NCBI RefSeq assembly: GCF_017654315.1 | Contig: NZ_CP072203.1 | Span: 5,580,001 to 5,644,000, forward strand | Reading direction: 5' to 3' | DNA from: Gordonia polyisoprenivorans | GTDB taxonomy: Bacteria; Actinomycetota; Actinomycetes; Mycobacteriales; Mycobacteriaceae | Length of the DNA stretch: 64,000 nucleotides | Part shown: positions 1 to 8,682 of the stretch, piece by piece | Position numbering within the stretch: position 1 is the stretch's first letter | Layout of the letters: every line of letters begins with the position of its first letter | Translations under genes and position numbers: made by a program | The notes under the pieces: model-generated | What the model was told of the DNA's origin: nothing | Database searches by the model: none | The model's input: only the letters and a program-made list of their open reading frames with translations

Positions 1-34
1 ACGTGGCCTGCGAAAAAGCCGCATTCGGGCGATT

Positions 35-901
35 TCAGGAGAAGATCTCCGGCAGATCGGTCGCCACCGAATCGGTGAAGGTCGGTTCCCGCTTCTCCAG
101 AAACGACGTCACCCCCTCGGCGACGTCGGGCATCCGACCCCGGAAGTAGATCGCCGCGGAGTCCGCGTGATGGGCGTCGAGCGGGCTCGGCGCCCCGGCC
201 ATGCGCCACAGCAGCTGACGGGTCAGCGCCACCGACACCGGCGCCGTGCCCGCCGTCATCTCCCGGGCGGCGGCGATCGCGGCGTCGAGAACCTCGTCGG
301 GGGCGACCACCCGCTGTACGAGCCCGGCCTCGAGCGCCTCGGCGGCGCCGACCATCTGCGCACCCAACGTCCAGCGCAGTGCCGTCGGCAACCCGACCAG
401 ACGCGGCAGGAACCAGGTGGACGCCGCCTCGGGCACCAGACCGCGCTTGGTGAACACGAACCCGAAGCGAGCGGTCTCCGAGGCGATGCGGGCATCGGCG
501 GGCAATGTCATGGTGACGCCGACACCTGCGGACGGGCCGTTGATCGCCATCACCACGGGTTTGAGCGAGGCGAAGATCCGCAGCGTCAACCGGCCGCCGG
601 AATCCGGCGGCACCTCACCGGGTTCCTTCTCCTCGAGCTCGAATGTGGTTGCGCCCTGGGCAAGGTCGGCGCCGGCGCAGAACGCCCGGCCGGCCCCGGT
701 GATGACCACCGCGCGCACCGAGTCGTCGGCGTCGGTCTCGTCGAAGGCCGCCTGGATCTGATCGCCCATCTCGAAGGTGAATGCGTTGAGCCGGTCCGGG
801 CGGTTCAGGGTGATGACGGCGATCTCGTCGTGCCGGGTGACCGTGATGACCGGTTCGGGGGCCGCCCCGGACAGACCCTGCGTTGCTGATTCGGTACTCA
901 C
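35..901 (-). CDS. Crotonase-superfamily enoyl-CoA hydratase/isomerase
   Basis: Cytosolic acyl-CoA enzyme of 288 residues. The ITLNRPDRLNAF entry (about 30-41), oxyanion-hole segment GAGRAFCAGADL (69-80) and NGPSAGVGVT (121-130) define the fold. The two glutamates used by classical hydratases appear to be replaced by Thr and Phe, while a LVPEAAS segment (about 155-161) resembles the catalytic Glu region of delta3,delta2-enoyl-CoA isomerases. Isomerase activity is therefore at least as likely as hydration (inference). The GTG start at 901 is chosen because GGAGG lies nine bases upstream; an in-frame extension to 1051 is possible but has no homologous sequence that I recognise. It lies downstream of clpC on the same strand, separated by a terminator. 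Confidence 0.85.
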   Translation of the reverse strand: MSTESATQGLSGAAPEPVITVTRHDEIAVITLNRPDRLNAFTFEMGDQIQAAFDETDADDSVRAVVITGAGRAFCAGADLAQGATTFELEEKEPGEVPPDSGGRLTLRIFASLKPVVMAINGPSAGVGVTMTLPADARIASETARFGFVFTKRGLVPEAASTWFLPRLVGLPTALRWTLGAQMVGAAEALEAGLVQRVVAPDEVLDAAIAAAREMTAGTAPVSVALTRQLLWRMAGAPSPLDAHHADSAAIYFRGRMPDVAEGVTSFLEKREPTFTDSVATDLPEIFS

Positions 902-1030
902 GGTGTGACGCCTCCGCTCGGTGATATATGACGGCGCTCGAGATGTAGCACCGGTCACCATTGTGTCGGGGCCTCGAGGTCGCCCACACTTCGGGGTCGA
1001 TGCCGACAGCTTTCGGCGGTGATACCGACA

Positions 1031-1075
1031 CCACGACGCCCGCCGCTCCACAGAAGGAGTCGACGGGCGTCGTGG
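1031..1075 (-). terminator. Hairpin terminator after clpC
   Basis: A perfect 12-bp inverted repeat (CCACGACGCCCG at 1031-1042 and its complement at 1064-1075) flanks a 21-nt loop that can itself form a small CTCC/GGAG helix. It starts 20 bases past the clpC stop. No clear T tract follows on the minus strand, which is common in high-GC actinobacteria. Confidence 0.65.
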
Positions 1076-1095
1076 GTAGTTCGCGGGCGGGCCGA

Positions 1096-3639
1096 TCAGC
1101 TCTCGCTGCCGGCGTCACCTGCCTTGCTCAGCTCGACCGGGGCGTCGGGCAGCTCACGCGGCTTCTCGGAGCCGGTGAAGGTGAACTTGGCGTCCTCGCC
1201 CTCGCCTTCGCCGTCCCAGTTGTCGACGTCGACCAGCACGATCTGTCCCGGGGTCAGCTCGTTGAACAGGATCTTCTCGCTCAACTGATCCTCGATCTCG
1301 CGCTGGATCGTCCGACGCAGCGGCCGGGCGCCGAGCACCGGGTCGAAGCCGCGCTTGGCCAGCAACGACTTGGCCCGATCGGTGAGCTCGATCGCCATGT
1401 CCTTGTTCTTGAGCTGCGTCTCGACGCGATTGATCATCAGATCGACCATCTGGATGATCTCGTCCTTCGTCAGCTGGTGGAAGACGATGACGTCGTCGAT
1501 ACGGTTCAGGAACTCCGGGCGGAAGTGCTTCTTCAGCTCGTCGTTGACCTTGAGCTTCATCCGCTCGTAGTTCGACTTCGAGTCGTCACCCTTGCTGAAG
1601 CCCAGTCCCACGGCCTTCGAGATGTCGGAGGTACCGAGGTTCGAGGTGAAGATCAGCACCGTGTTCTTGAAGTCGACCGTGCGGCCCTGACCATCGGTGA
1701 GTCGACCGTCCTCGAGAACCTGCAACAGGGTGTTGTAGATCTCCGAGTGAGCCTTCTCGATCTCGTCGAACAGCACCACCGAGAACGGCTTGCGGCGCAC
1801 CTTCTCGGTGAGCTGGCCGCCCTCTTCGTAGCCGACGTAGCCGGGAGGGGCACCGAACAGGCGCGACGCGGTGAAGCGGTCGTGGAACTCGCCCATGTCG
1901 ATCTGGATCAGGGCGTCGTCCTCGCCGAACAGGAAGTTCGCGAGCGCCTTGGACAGCTCGGTCTTACCGACACCGGACGGGCCGGCGAAGATGAACGAGC
2001 CGGACGGGCGCTTGGGGTCCTTCAGGCCCGCACGGGTACGACGAATCGCCTTGGAGACGGCCTTGACGGCGTCCTCCTGGCCGATGATCCGCTTGTGCAG
2101 CTCGTCCTCCATGCGGAGCAGACGCGTGGTCTCCTCCTCGGTGAGCTTGAACACCGGGATACCGGTCCAGTTGCCCAGCACCTCGGCGATCTGCTCGTCG
2201 TCGACCTCGGCCACGACGTCCAGATCACCACTGCGCCATTGCTTTTCACGCTCGGCGCGCTCGGCGACGAGTTGCTTCTCCTTGTCCCGCAGGCCGGCGG
2301 CCTTCTCGAAGTCCTGCGCGTCGATGGCGCTTTCCTTCTCCTTGCGGGCGTCGGCGATGCGCTCGTCGAACTCACGCAGGTCCGGCGGCGCGGTCATCCG
2401 GCGGATGCGCATCCGCGCACCGGCCTCGTCGATGAGGTCGATCGCCTTGTCCGGCAGAAACCGGTCGTTGATGTAGCGGTCGGCCAGGGTGGCCGCGGCG
2501 ACGAGCGCACCGTCGGTGATGGACACGCGGTGGTGGCTTTCGTAGCGGTCACGCAGACCCTTGAGGATCTCGATGGTGTGTTCCACCGACGGCTCGCCGA
2601 CCTGCACCGGCTGGAACCGGCGCTCGAGGGCGGCGTCCTTCTCGATGTACTTGCGGTACTCGTCGAGGGTGGTGGCACCGATGGTCTGCAGCTCGCCGCG
2701 GGCCAGCTTCGGCTTGAGGATGCTGGCCGCGTCGATCGCGCCCTCGGCGGCACCGGCACCGACGAGCGTGTGCAGCTCGTCGATGAACAGGATGATGTCG
2801 CCGCGGGTGTTGATCTCCTTGAGCACCTTCTTGAGGCGTTCCTCGAAGTCACCGCGGTAGCGGCTGCCCGCCACCAGCGACCCGAGGTCGAGGGTGTAGA
2901 GCTGCTTGTCCTTGAGCGTCTCGGGCACCTTGCCGTTGACGATCGCCTGCGCGAGGCCCTCGACGACGGCGGTCTTGCCGACGCCGGGCTCGCCGATCAG
3001 CACCGGGTTGTTCTTGGTGCGGCGGGACAGAACCTGCATGACCCGCTCGATTTCCTTCTCGCGGCCGATGACGGGGTCGAGTTTGCCCTCGGCGGCCGCG
3101 GCGGTCAGGTTTCTGCCGAACTGGTCGAGGACCAGCGACGTCGATGGGGTGCCGGACTCGCTGGACCGGCCACCCGTGCCGGCCTCCTGCGGCTCCTTGC
3201 CCTGGTAACCCGACAGCAGCTGGATGACCTGTTGGCGCACCCGGTTGAGGTCGGCGCCCAGCTTGACGAGCACCTGTGCGGCGACACCCTCACCCTCGCG
3301 GATGAGGCCGAGCAGGATGTGCTCGGTGCCGATGTAGTTGTGGCCGAGCTGCAGCGCCTCACGCAGCGAGAGCTCGAGCACCTTCTTGGCGCGAGGGGTG
3401 AACGGGATGTGCCCCGACGGCGCCTGCTGACCCTGACCGATGATCTCCTCGACCTGACTGCGGACACCTTCCAGGGAGATGCCGAGCGATTCGAGGGCCT
3501 TGGCGGCGACGCCTTCGCCCTCGTGGATCAGGCCGAGCAGGATGTGCTCGGTGCCGATGTAGTTGTGGTTGAGCATCCGCGCCTCTTCTTGGGCGAGCAC
3601 GACAACCCGCCGAGCGCGGTCGGTGAACCGTTCGAACAT
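1096..3639 (-). CDS. clpC: ATP-dependent Clp protease ATP-binding subunit ClpC
   Basis: Hsp100 unfoldase of 847 residues that feeds substrates to the ClpP1P2 peptidase. It has duplicated N-terminal Clp_N repeats (1-145), a first AAA+ domain with Walker [10 protein letters not shown] (about 213), an UVR-like coiled middle (about 420-460), and a second AAA+ domain with GPSGVGKTE (about 555) and [20 protein letters not shown] loop (about 665) should dock onto ClpP. The length and near-collinear sequence match mycobacterial ClpC1, which is essential. The ATG start has AGGGAGA five bases upstream. In Mycobacterium clpC1 lies close to mutY, disA and radA; here those genes are at the opposite end of the window, so the order has been rearranged. 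Confidence 0.97.
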   Translation of the reverse strand: MFERFTDRARRVVVLAQEEARMLNHNYIGTEHILLGLIHEGEGVAAKALESLGISLEGVRSQVEEIIGQGQQAPSGHIPFTPRAKKVLELSLREALQLGHNYIGTEHILLGLIREGEGVAAQVLVKLGADLNRVRQQVIQLLSGYQGKEPQEAGTGGRSSESGTPSTSLVLDQFGRNLTAAAAEGKLDPVIGREKEIERVMQVLSRRTKNNPVLIGEPGVGKTAVVEGLAQAIVNGKVPETLKDKQLYTLDLGSLVAGSRYRGDFEERLKKVLKEINTRGDIILFIDELHTLVGAGAAEGAIDAASILKPKLARGELQTIGATTLDEYRKYIEKDAALERRFQPVQVGEPSVEHTIEILKGLRDRYESHHRVSITDGALVAAATLADRYINDRFLPDKAIDLIDEAGARMRIRRMTAPPDLREFDERIADARKEKESAIDAQDFEKAAGLRDKEKQLVAERAEREKQWRSGDLDVVAEVDDEQIAEVLGNWTGIPVFKLTEEETTRLLRMEDELHKRIIGQEDAVKAVSKAIRRTRAGLKDPKRPSGSFIFAGPSGVGKTELSKALANFLFGEDDALIQIDMGEFHDRFTASRLFGAPPGYVGYEEGGQLTEKVRRKPFSVVLFDEIEKAHSEIYNTLLQVLEDGRLTDGQGRTVDFKNTVLIFTSNLGTSDISKAVGLGFSKGDDSKSNYERMKLKVNDELKKHFRPEFLNRIDDVIVFHQLTKDEIIQMVDLMINRVETQLKNKDMAIELTDRAKSLLAKRGFDPVLGARPLRRTIQREIEDQLSEKILFNELTPGQIVLVDVDNWDGEGEGEDAKFTFTGSEKPRELPDAPVELSKAGDAGSES

Positions 3640-3930
3640 TGTTCTCCCTCATTTCGCTTTCGCCCCGGCCGTCGTGGTTGTCCCGGTGATCGGAAACCGC
3701 GGGCGGCGACCGATGCGAGGCGACAACTGCGATGGTGTCGGGGTACACGACGACCAGCTTGCTTCCACTCTAGAGGTCGTGCGGTGTGCACCTGCAGTTA
3801 ACGCCCACCAGAAGTCAACGTCATGCACACGTCGACGGGGGTCTGCGCGGTACAACCGCCCTGCACATCAGCATGTTCCGCGATGCACGCCGCCGCGCTA
3901 CGCCGAGAGCGAACGACGCCGGGGATCGGG
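3640..3930. other. Intergenic region upstream of clpC
   Basis: About 290 bases lie between the clpC start and the end of the next minus-strand gene. It must contain the clpC promoter and leader. I see the clpC ribosome-binding site (AGGGAGA at about 3645-3651 on the minus strand) and a GCGAAAGCGAAA stretch that could be a degenerate stress-regulator half-site, but no convincing operator, RNA or small gene. Confidence 0.4.
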
Positions 3931-4413
3931 CTACGCCCCGAACGGCAAAGCCGTGATGTCGCCGGCGGACGGGCACCACATCTGGAACTTGATCAATGGC
4001 CGGCCGGCTCCGCGCCTGTCCACCAGATTCGTGTACCACTGCTTGTCACCGGTGTGCTTCCCGTACGTCGCAAGCCAACACTGGACGGTGTTGTCGCCGA
4101 ATCTGACGGACAACGGAACGTTCTGCGCGAGATGACTGCCCGGCAACTGGGTCACATCCACGATCTGCAGGCCCCACCGCTGTTCGAGGATGGCGGCTTC
4201 CACCTTCTGATCCTGATGCCCCGTCCCATGCGTCAGGAGCGACGCGACCGTGGTCACCACGAACGCGACGATGACAAGCCACCGGGCGATCCGGGTGACA
4301 CGCTCGGATTTGACCCCGTGGCGCTTGGTGATACGTCGGTTGATCACAGTCGCAGCGATCATGACGGCAATCATCGAGGCGTATCCGCCGAAGAACAGTG
4401 CGTTGGTCGGCAC
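3931..4413 (-). CDS. Small two-TM membrane protein, function unknown
   Basis: 160-residue protein not assigned to a named family. Two hydrophobic helices are visible, at about 4-24 (GGYASMIAVMIAATVI) and 44-62 (ARWLVIVAFVVTTVASLL), joined by a short basic loop (RRITKRHGVKSERVTR) that should face the cytoplasm. The remaining 95 or so residues are probably extracytoplasmic, with two cysteines (NTVQCWLATYG and FQMWCPSAG) that could form a disulfide. The GTG start at 4413 sits just before the first helix and follows a G-rich stretch; an upstream extension to 4614 looks like low-quality shadow sequence. It may be lineage-specific. Confidence 0.6.
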   Translation of the reverse strand: MPTNALFFGGYASMIAVMIAATVINRRITKRHGVKSERVTRIARWLVIVAFVVTTVASLLTHGTGHQDQKVEAAILEQRWGLQIVDVTQLPGSHLAQNVPLSVRFGDNTVQCWLATYGKHTGDKQWYTNLVDRRGAGRPLIKFQMWCPSAGDITALPFGA

Positions 4414-4670
4414 GGTCTCCGACCCCCCTGGTAGGTCCGTACGTCGAGTGCGGCGCGAAGCCGTCGGGCGCCGCCAACGGAAGGACGTGGAGCACGGCGA
4501 ACACGCTACGCGCCATCGCCACGTGCGGCCCGCCACCGCCGGAGCAGGTATCGCACCCGAATGACAACAGCTACGCCTGGCTAACGAGACCGGCGAAACG
4601 CGCGAAGAGGCCACTACGGGACATCGCTCCCGAGGTCGGGACCTGACACCGCCACCAGGAAGGCCACATC

Positions 4671-5231
4671 ATGACCTCTGCTCGACGCTCTCCGTCCACC
4701 CGACCGCCGACCGGACTCCGGCGACTCCTCGTCCTGTGCCTCGCGGTGGCCGGCGTGCTCGCCGGCTCACTCTCGGCCACCGCCCTCGGGGCCGGCGACG
4801 CCGCGGCCGCCCCGCCCGGCAGTGGGCACGGGTTGTGTTTCGACCTCAACTCGGCCCTCGCCCGTGACTCGCTCACCAAGATCGGCCGAGACGTCAACGG
4901 CGGGAGTTGGGAGCCTCACGGCGCGAGCACCAATCCCCTCTCCCGCGGCTGCAACCTCGACTGGATGCTGGTCAACGGCACTGGGGTCGGCGACGCCACC
5001 TACCAGTCGCGCGTCCTGCTCTTCCACAACGGGCGGTTCCTCGGCACCGTCGATCCCAAGCCGTACTCCTACACCTCCATCGCCGGATGGTCGCGCGACC
5101 ACGTCACCGTGAAGTATCGCTGGCTGCGCGCCGACGACCCGTTCTGCTGCGCGAGTGGCGGACCGACCTACGTCACCGCATTCCAGTTTGGCGGCAGGGT
5201 GATTCGCCTGGGGTCCTTCCCGCCGGCCTGA
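4671..5231 (+). CDS. Secreted LppP/LprE-family protein
   Basis: 186-residue exported protein. A basic N-terminus and hydrophobic stretch (RRLLVLCLAVAGVLAGSL, about 17-34) end in AAAAPPG, a typical signal peptidase I site; there is no lipobox Cys, unlike the mycobacterial LppP and LprE lipoproteins. The mature part has the family pattern DLNSALARD, QSRVLLFHNGRFLGT, KPYSYTSI, DHVTVKYRW and a closing GGRVIRLGSFPP. Several cysteines (LCFDL, GCNLDW, FCCASGG) may form disulfides. The biochemical role of the family is unknown. It is followed by a strong intrinsic terminator and so is probably monocistronic. Confidence 0.75.
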   Translation: MTSARRSPSTRPPTGLRRLLVLCLAVAGVLAGSLSATALGAGDAAAAPPGSGHGLCFDLNSALARDSLTKIGRDVNGGSWEPHGASTNPLSRGCNLDWMLVNGTGVGDATYQSRVLLFHNGRFLGTVDPKPYSYTSIAGWSRDHVTVKYRWLRADDPFCCASGGPTYVTAFQFGGRVIRLGSFPPA

Positions 5232-5244
5232 TCGGCGGGCGCGA

Positions 5245-5295
5245 GTGTCGCCGGTCGTGCCGTACGGGCGGGCACGGCCGGCGACACATTTTTTC
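5245..5295 (+). terminator. Strong Rho-independent terminator
   Basis: A 17-bp stem (5245-5261 with 5271-5287, one G-U wobble) and 9-nt loop are followed directly by ATTTTTTCT. The U tract is unusual for this GC-rich DNA and makes this the most canonical intrinsic terminator seen in the window. It separates the LppP/LprE-type gene from the sigma-factor operon. Confidence 0.9.
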
Positions 5296-5342
5296 TGCCC
5301 AACCGGCGTCGGATTTGCGCCCCGGGCGACGACGATGAGGGT

Positions 5343-5870
5343 GTGAGTGGCGAACACACCGGCCCCGAGGCCCTCCTCGAGGTCTACGACACGGCCCTAC
5401 CCGCGGTGTACGGGTTCGTCGTGCGACGGTGCTCGGACCGACGGGTCGCCGAGGACGTCACATCGGAGACCTTTCTCGCCGCGATGGATTCGGTTCGTCG
5501 CGACGCCGACCTGATCCCGACGGTGCCCTGGCTGATCGGGGTCGCCCGGCACAAGCTCGCCGACCACTGGCGACGGGCGCAACGGACGCCCGAGCCCGTG
5601 CCGGACGTGCCCGATCCGCCGGGCGAGGATCTCGCCGAGGTCCATCTGGACCGGATGATCGCCCACCACACGCTGGCGCAGCTCACGCCGATCCACCGAT
5701 CGGTGCTCACGCTGCGCTACGTCGACGACCTCCCGGTCGCCGAATGCGCCGAGATCATGGGCCGCACCGTCGGTGCGACCGAGGCGCTGTTGACCCGGGC
5801 CAAGCGCGCCTTCCGCGCGGCCTACCCCGGCCAACCGGCCCGATCCACCCGGAAAGGAGGACGCGCATGA
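5343..5870 (+). CDS. ECF-type RNA polymerase sigma factor
   Basis: 175-residue group IV sigma factor. Region 2 is at about 10-80 (LPAVYGFVVRRCSD, VAEDVTSETFLAAM, with WLIGVARHKLADHWR as region 2.4). Region 4 is at about 110-162, with LTPIHRSVLTLRYVDDLPV and the helix-turn-helix AEIMGRTVGATEALLTRAKR. No C-terminal SnoaL extension is present. The GTG start at 5343 follows GATGAGGGT. Its stop overlaps the start of the next gene (ATGA), where an anti-sigma gene is often found; here the partner is instead a VOC-domain protein, so how this sigma factor is controlled is unclear. Confidence 0.9.
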   Translation: MSGEHTGPEALLEVYDTALPAVYGFVVRRCSDRRVAEDVTSETFLAAMDSVRRDADLIPTVPWLIGVARHKLADHWRRAQRTPEPVPDVPDPPGEDLAEVHLDRMIAHHTLAQLTPIHRSVLTLRYVDDLPVAECAEIMGRTVGATEALLTRAKRAFRAAYPGQPARSTRKGGRA

Positions 5871-7216
5871 ACCACGACGACGCCGAATTCGATTCGGCCC
5901 CACACCCGTCCATCGGCGACCCGTTCGCCGTGTTGCGCGCCTCGGACACCCCCGGGTGGGACGCGCCGGTTGCACCCGATCCCGCCTTCGCCGCCCGTCT
6001 CCGTGACCGACTCGAACGCGGCGTCACCCTTCCGAAGGGAATTCTCATGTCCAACAACGCCATTACCGAGAGCGAAGCGGCCATCTCGGCACCCGCCGCG
6101 TCTCCCGTCGAGCGCCCCGGCGCCCTGCCGTATCTCACGGTTCGCGGTGCACAGGAGGCCATTGACTGGTACCGCGAGAACCTCGGCGCGCGCCTGCGCG
6201 GCGAGCCGATCGTCATGGACGACAACCGCATCGGGCACGCCGAACTCGAGATCGGCGACGGCGTGCTCTACCTCGCCGACGAGTTCGCCGACCTGGGTCT
6301 GCGCGCTCCGCAACCCGGGCACGTCTCGGTGAGCCTCATGCTGCCCGTCGCCGACACCGACGAGGCACTGATCCGCGCTCAGCGCGGCGGCGCCGCGGTG
6401 ACCCGCGAACCCTACGATGCCCACGGCACCCGCTCGGCGACCATCATCGATCCGTTCGGACACCGGTGGATGCTGACCGGCCCGGCGCGGATTGCGGCGG
6501 ACGTCGAACCCGTCCGGGTCGGCGACATCGTCTACCTGTCGCTGCAGACACCCGACCGTGAGCGGGCCGCCCGCTTCTACGGCGCGGTTCTCGGCTGGGA
6601 GTACGATCCGGAAACCCGGCAGGTCACCAACATCGGCCACCGGCTCGGGATCTTCGACGGTGACGGCTACGGAACGGCCGGGACCCTCTACTGCGTGTAC
6701 GCCGTGGAGGATTTCGATCGGGCCCGCGCGGCCATCCTCGCCGCCGGTGGTCGCGTCGGCGAGATCAGCACTGTCGCGCGCGACGGATATCTCGTGATGG
6801 ACGCCGTGGACGACCAGGGCGTCGCTTTCTCGGTCCACGTACCCGACCCCGGCGAGACCCGCGGGGAACAGCACCCTCGCACCCTCGGCGCGATGTCGTA
6901 TCTCACCATCGCCACCCCGGACTCGGCCCGGTACCGCGATTTCTATGGCGCCGTGATGAATTGGCGGTTCACACCCGGACGTATCGACGACGGCTGGGAG
7001 GTCGACGGGGTGCATCCGCAGATCGGGATCGCCGGAGGCGCGGATCGATCAGTGGCCGAACCGATGTGGAATGTGGCCGATGTCGACGAAGCCGTCGAAC
7101 GCGTCCGTGCCGCCGGCGGAACCGTACTCGAGGAGCCCAACCGGCAGGCCTACGGCGCGGTCGCACGATGCACCGACGACCAGGGCGCGCGGTTCTACCT
7201 CGGTCAGTTGTTCTGA
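5867..7216 (+). CDS. Triple-domain VOC (glyoxalase/bleomycin-resistance fold) protein
   Basis: 449-residue protein translationally coupled to the ECF sigma factor (4-base overlap, with AAGGAGG upstream of ATG). After an N-terminal tail of about 65 residues containing PDPAFAARLRDRLERG come three tandem VOC domains: about 84-206 (ALPYLTVRGAQEAIDWYREN... DPFGHRWML, PhnB-like), 215-330 (IVYLSLQTPDRERAARFYGAVLGW) and 342-449 (MSYLTIATPDSARYRDFYGAVMNW... DDQGARFYLGQL). Substrates cannot be predicted; metal-ligand positions vary among the three domains. Its 3' end overlaps the convergent HxlR gene by 13 bases. Confidence 0.85.
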   Translation: MNHDDAEFDSAPHPSIGDPFAVLRASDTPGWDAPVAPDPAFAARLRDRLERGVTLPKGILMSNNAITESEAAISAPAASPVERPGALPYLTVRGAQEAIDWYRENLGARLRGEPIVMDDNRIGHAELEIGDGVLYLADEFADLGLRAPQPGHVSVSLMLPVADTDEALIRAQRGGAAVTREPYDAHGTRSATIIDPFGHRWMLTGPARIAADVEPVRVGDIVYLSLQTPDRERAARFYGAVLGWEYDPETRQVTNIGHRLGIFDGDGYGTAGTLYCVYAVEDFDRARAAILAAGGRVGEISTVARDGYLVMDAVDDQGVAFSVHVPDPGETRGEQHPRTLGAMSYLTIATPDSARYRDFYGAVMNWRFTPGRIDDGWEVDGVHPQIGIAGGADRSVAEPMWNVADVDEAVERVRAAGGTVLEEPNRQAYGAVARCTDDQGARFYLGQLF

Positions 7217-7626
7217 CGGGTCGCGTCGTAGGCCTCGCGTGCCCGCTCGACCGCCTCGAGATTGCCCTGGACGAGGTGGATTAGGGCGCGCAATTGGGTC
7301 GCGGCGTCGGCACCCAGGTCGGTCAGCGAGTACTCGACCTTCGGCGGGATCGATTGCAGCACAGTACGTGTGACGAAGCCATCGCGTTCGAGGTTGTGCA
7401 GCGTCTGCGAGAGCATCCGCTCGCTGACCCCGTCGACGCGGCGTCGTAACGCACTGAACCGCAGGTCCCCCTCGGCCAGCGCGGCGAGCGCGAGAACCCC
7501 CCACCGACTGGTCACGTTCTGCAACACGTCACGCGAACTGCAATCGCGGGCGAAGACATCGGCCTCCAGGGTCGGATCGACGGCGTCCGGGTCGGAGGCT
7601 GCGGAGCCGGGGGCGGCGGGGGTCAT
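7204..7626 (-). CDS. HxlR/DUF24-family winged-helix regulator
   Basis: 140-residue MarR-related DNA-binding protein. The signature ARDCSSRDVLQNVTSRWGVLAL places a Cys at about residue 28, in the position where redox- and quinone-sensing HxlR members (QorR/YtfH type) carry theirs. RFSALRRRVDGVSERMLSQTLHNLERDG is the helix-turn-helix and PPKVEYSLTDLG the wing. It is divergent from a quinone-reductase-like gene, the usual arrangement for this family, so autoregulation and control of that neighbour are likely (inference). The ATG at 7626 is the natural start. Confidence 0.88.
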   Translation of the reverse strand: MTPAAPGSAASDPDAVDPTLEADVFARDCSSRDVLQNVTSRWGVLALAALAEGDLRFSALRRRVDGVSERMLSQTLHNLERDGFVTRTVLQSIPPKVEYSLTDLGADAATQLRALIHLVQGNLEAVERAREAYDATRQNN

Positions 7627-7696
7627 GGCGCCATTCTAGGCGCATCGTGGCGACGGTGCTAATCATCACACATATGCATGCGTTCAGTTGTTGCAC

Positions 7697-7715
7697 TGCA
7701 CTAATAGTAAGTGCA
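7697..7715. promoter_or_regulatory. Candidate HxlR operator in the divergent promoter
   Basis: Perfect inverted repeat TGCACT-N7-AGTGCA inside the 137-bp region between the HxlR gene and the quinone-reductase gene. The position and symmetry fit a dimeric winged-helix repressor covering both promoters. Binding is inferred, not shown. Confidence 0.5.
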
Positions 7716-7763
7716 TCATGGTCTGGAAGCACCCCGCTGACCAGTTGACCACCAGGAGGAACC

Positions 7764-8633
7764 ATGACCACCTATGCCGTTACCGGAGCAACCGGAGGAC
7801 TCGGTAGTGCCGCCGTCGAGGCGTTGCTCGACCGGGGCGTCGCGGCAGGCGACGTGGTCGCCGTCGTCCGCAATCCGGAGAAGGCCGACACCCTGAGGTC
7901 CAAAGGTGTCGACGTGCGGGTCGCCGACTACGGCGACCCGACCGCGTTACGCGTCGCCCTGACCGGCGTCGACCGCGTGCTGTTGGTCTCCGGCTCCGAG
8001 GTCGGGCAGCGAGTCTCGCAGCACCGCAACGTGATCGAGGCCGCAGCGGAAGCCGGCGTCTCCCTCATCGCCTACACCAGCATCCTGCGTGCCGACACCT
8101 CCCCACTGGCCCTGGCGACCGAACACGTCGCCACCGAGCGCGTACTCGCCGAGTCCGGCATCCCCACGGTGCTGTTGCGCAACGGCTGGTACTGGGAGAA
8201 CTACCTGGCCGCGGCACCGCAGGCCATCGAAACCGGCGTCCTGTACGGCAGCGCAGGCAACGGGACCATCGCGGCGGCGTCGCGTCGCGATTACGCCGCC
8301 GCCGCGGCAGCCGCACTCGTCGAGGCCGCGGGTGGCGAGGTCTACGAACTCGCCGGCAATGAGCACCCCACCTACGCACAGATCGCCGAGGCGCTCGCCG
8401 AGGTCAGCGGAAAGCCGGTGCGCTACACCGATATCCCCGAGGCCGACTATGCGGCGGCGCTCACCGACGCCGGTATCCCGGCACCGATGGCCGCGATCCT
8501 CGCCGACTCGGACGCCGGGGTCGCCCGGGGCGCGCTCGACTCCGACTCGACCGACCTGGCGACACTCACCGGCCGGCCCTCCACCCTGCTCATCGAGGTG
8601 CTGCGCACCGGGCTGGCGGCCGTGACCGCCTGA
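7764..8633 (+). CDS. NmrA-like NAD(P)H-dependent oxidoreductase (QorB/YtfG type)
   Basis: 289-residue atypical short-chain dehydrogenase. The Rossmann glycine motif TGATGGLG is at about 7-14, followed by VVAVVRNPEK for NADP selection, DRVLLVSGSE, VSLIAYTSILRADTSP and RNGWYWENY, all typical of the quinone oxidoreductase type 2 group that reduces quinones with NADPH. The ATG start has AGGAGG six bases upstream. The divergent redox-type regulator suggests induction by quinones or electrophiles (inference). Confidence 0.85.
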   Translation: MTTYAVTGATGGLGSAAVEALLDRGVAAGDVVAVVRNPEKADTLRSKGVDVRVADYGDPTALRVALTGVDRVLLVSGSEVGQRVSQHRNVIEAAAEAGVSLIAYTSILRADTSPLALATEHVATERVLAESGIPTVLLRNGWYWENYLAAAPQAIETGVLYGSAGNGTIAAASRRDYAAAAAAALVEAAGGEVYELAGNEHPTYAQIAEALAEVSGKPVRYTDIPEADYAAALTDAGIPAPMAAILADSDAGVARGALDSDSTDLATLTGRPSTLLIEVLRTGLAAVTA

Positions 8634-8682
8634 TCTGCATGTCAGCCTCCCCCACGCAGGCCATGGGTGATTGACTGTCGCC

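Noticed and set aside
961..3801. Very long open frame antisense to clpC
   Set aside because: It is the high-GC shadow of clpC; its translation is Leu/Val/Arg/Asp-rich with no recognisable domain, and clpC is unambiguous.
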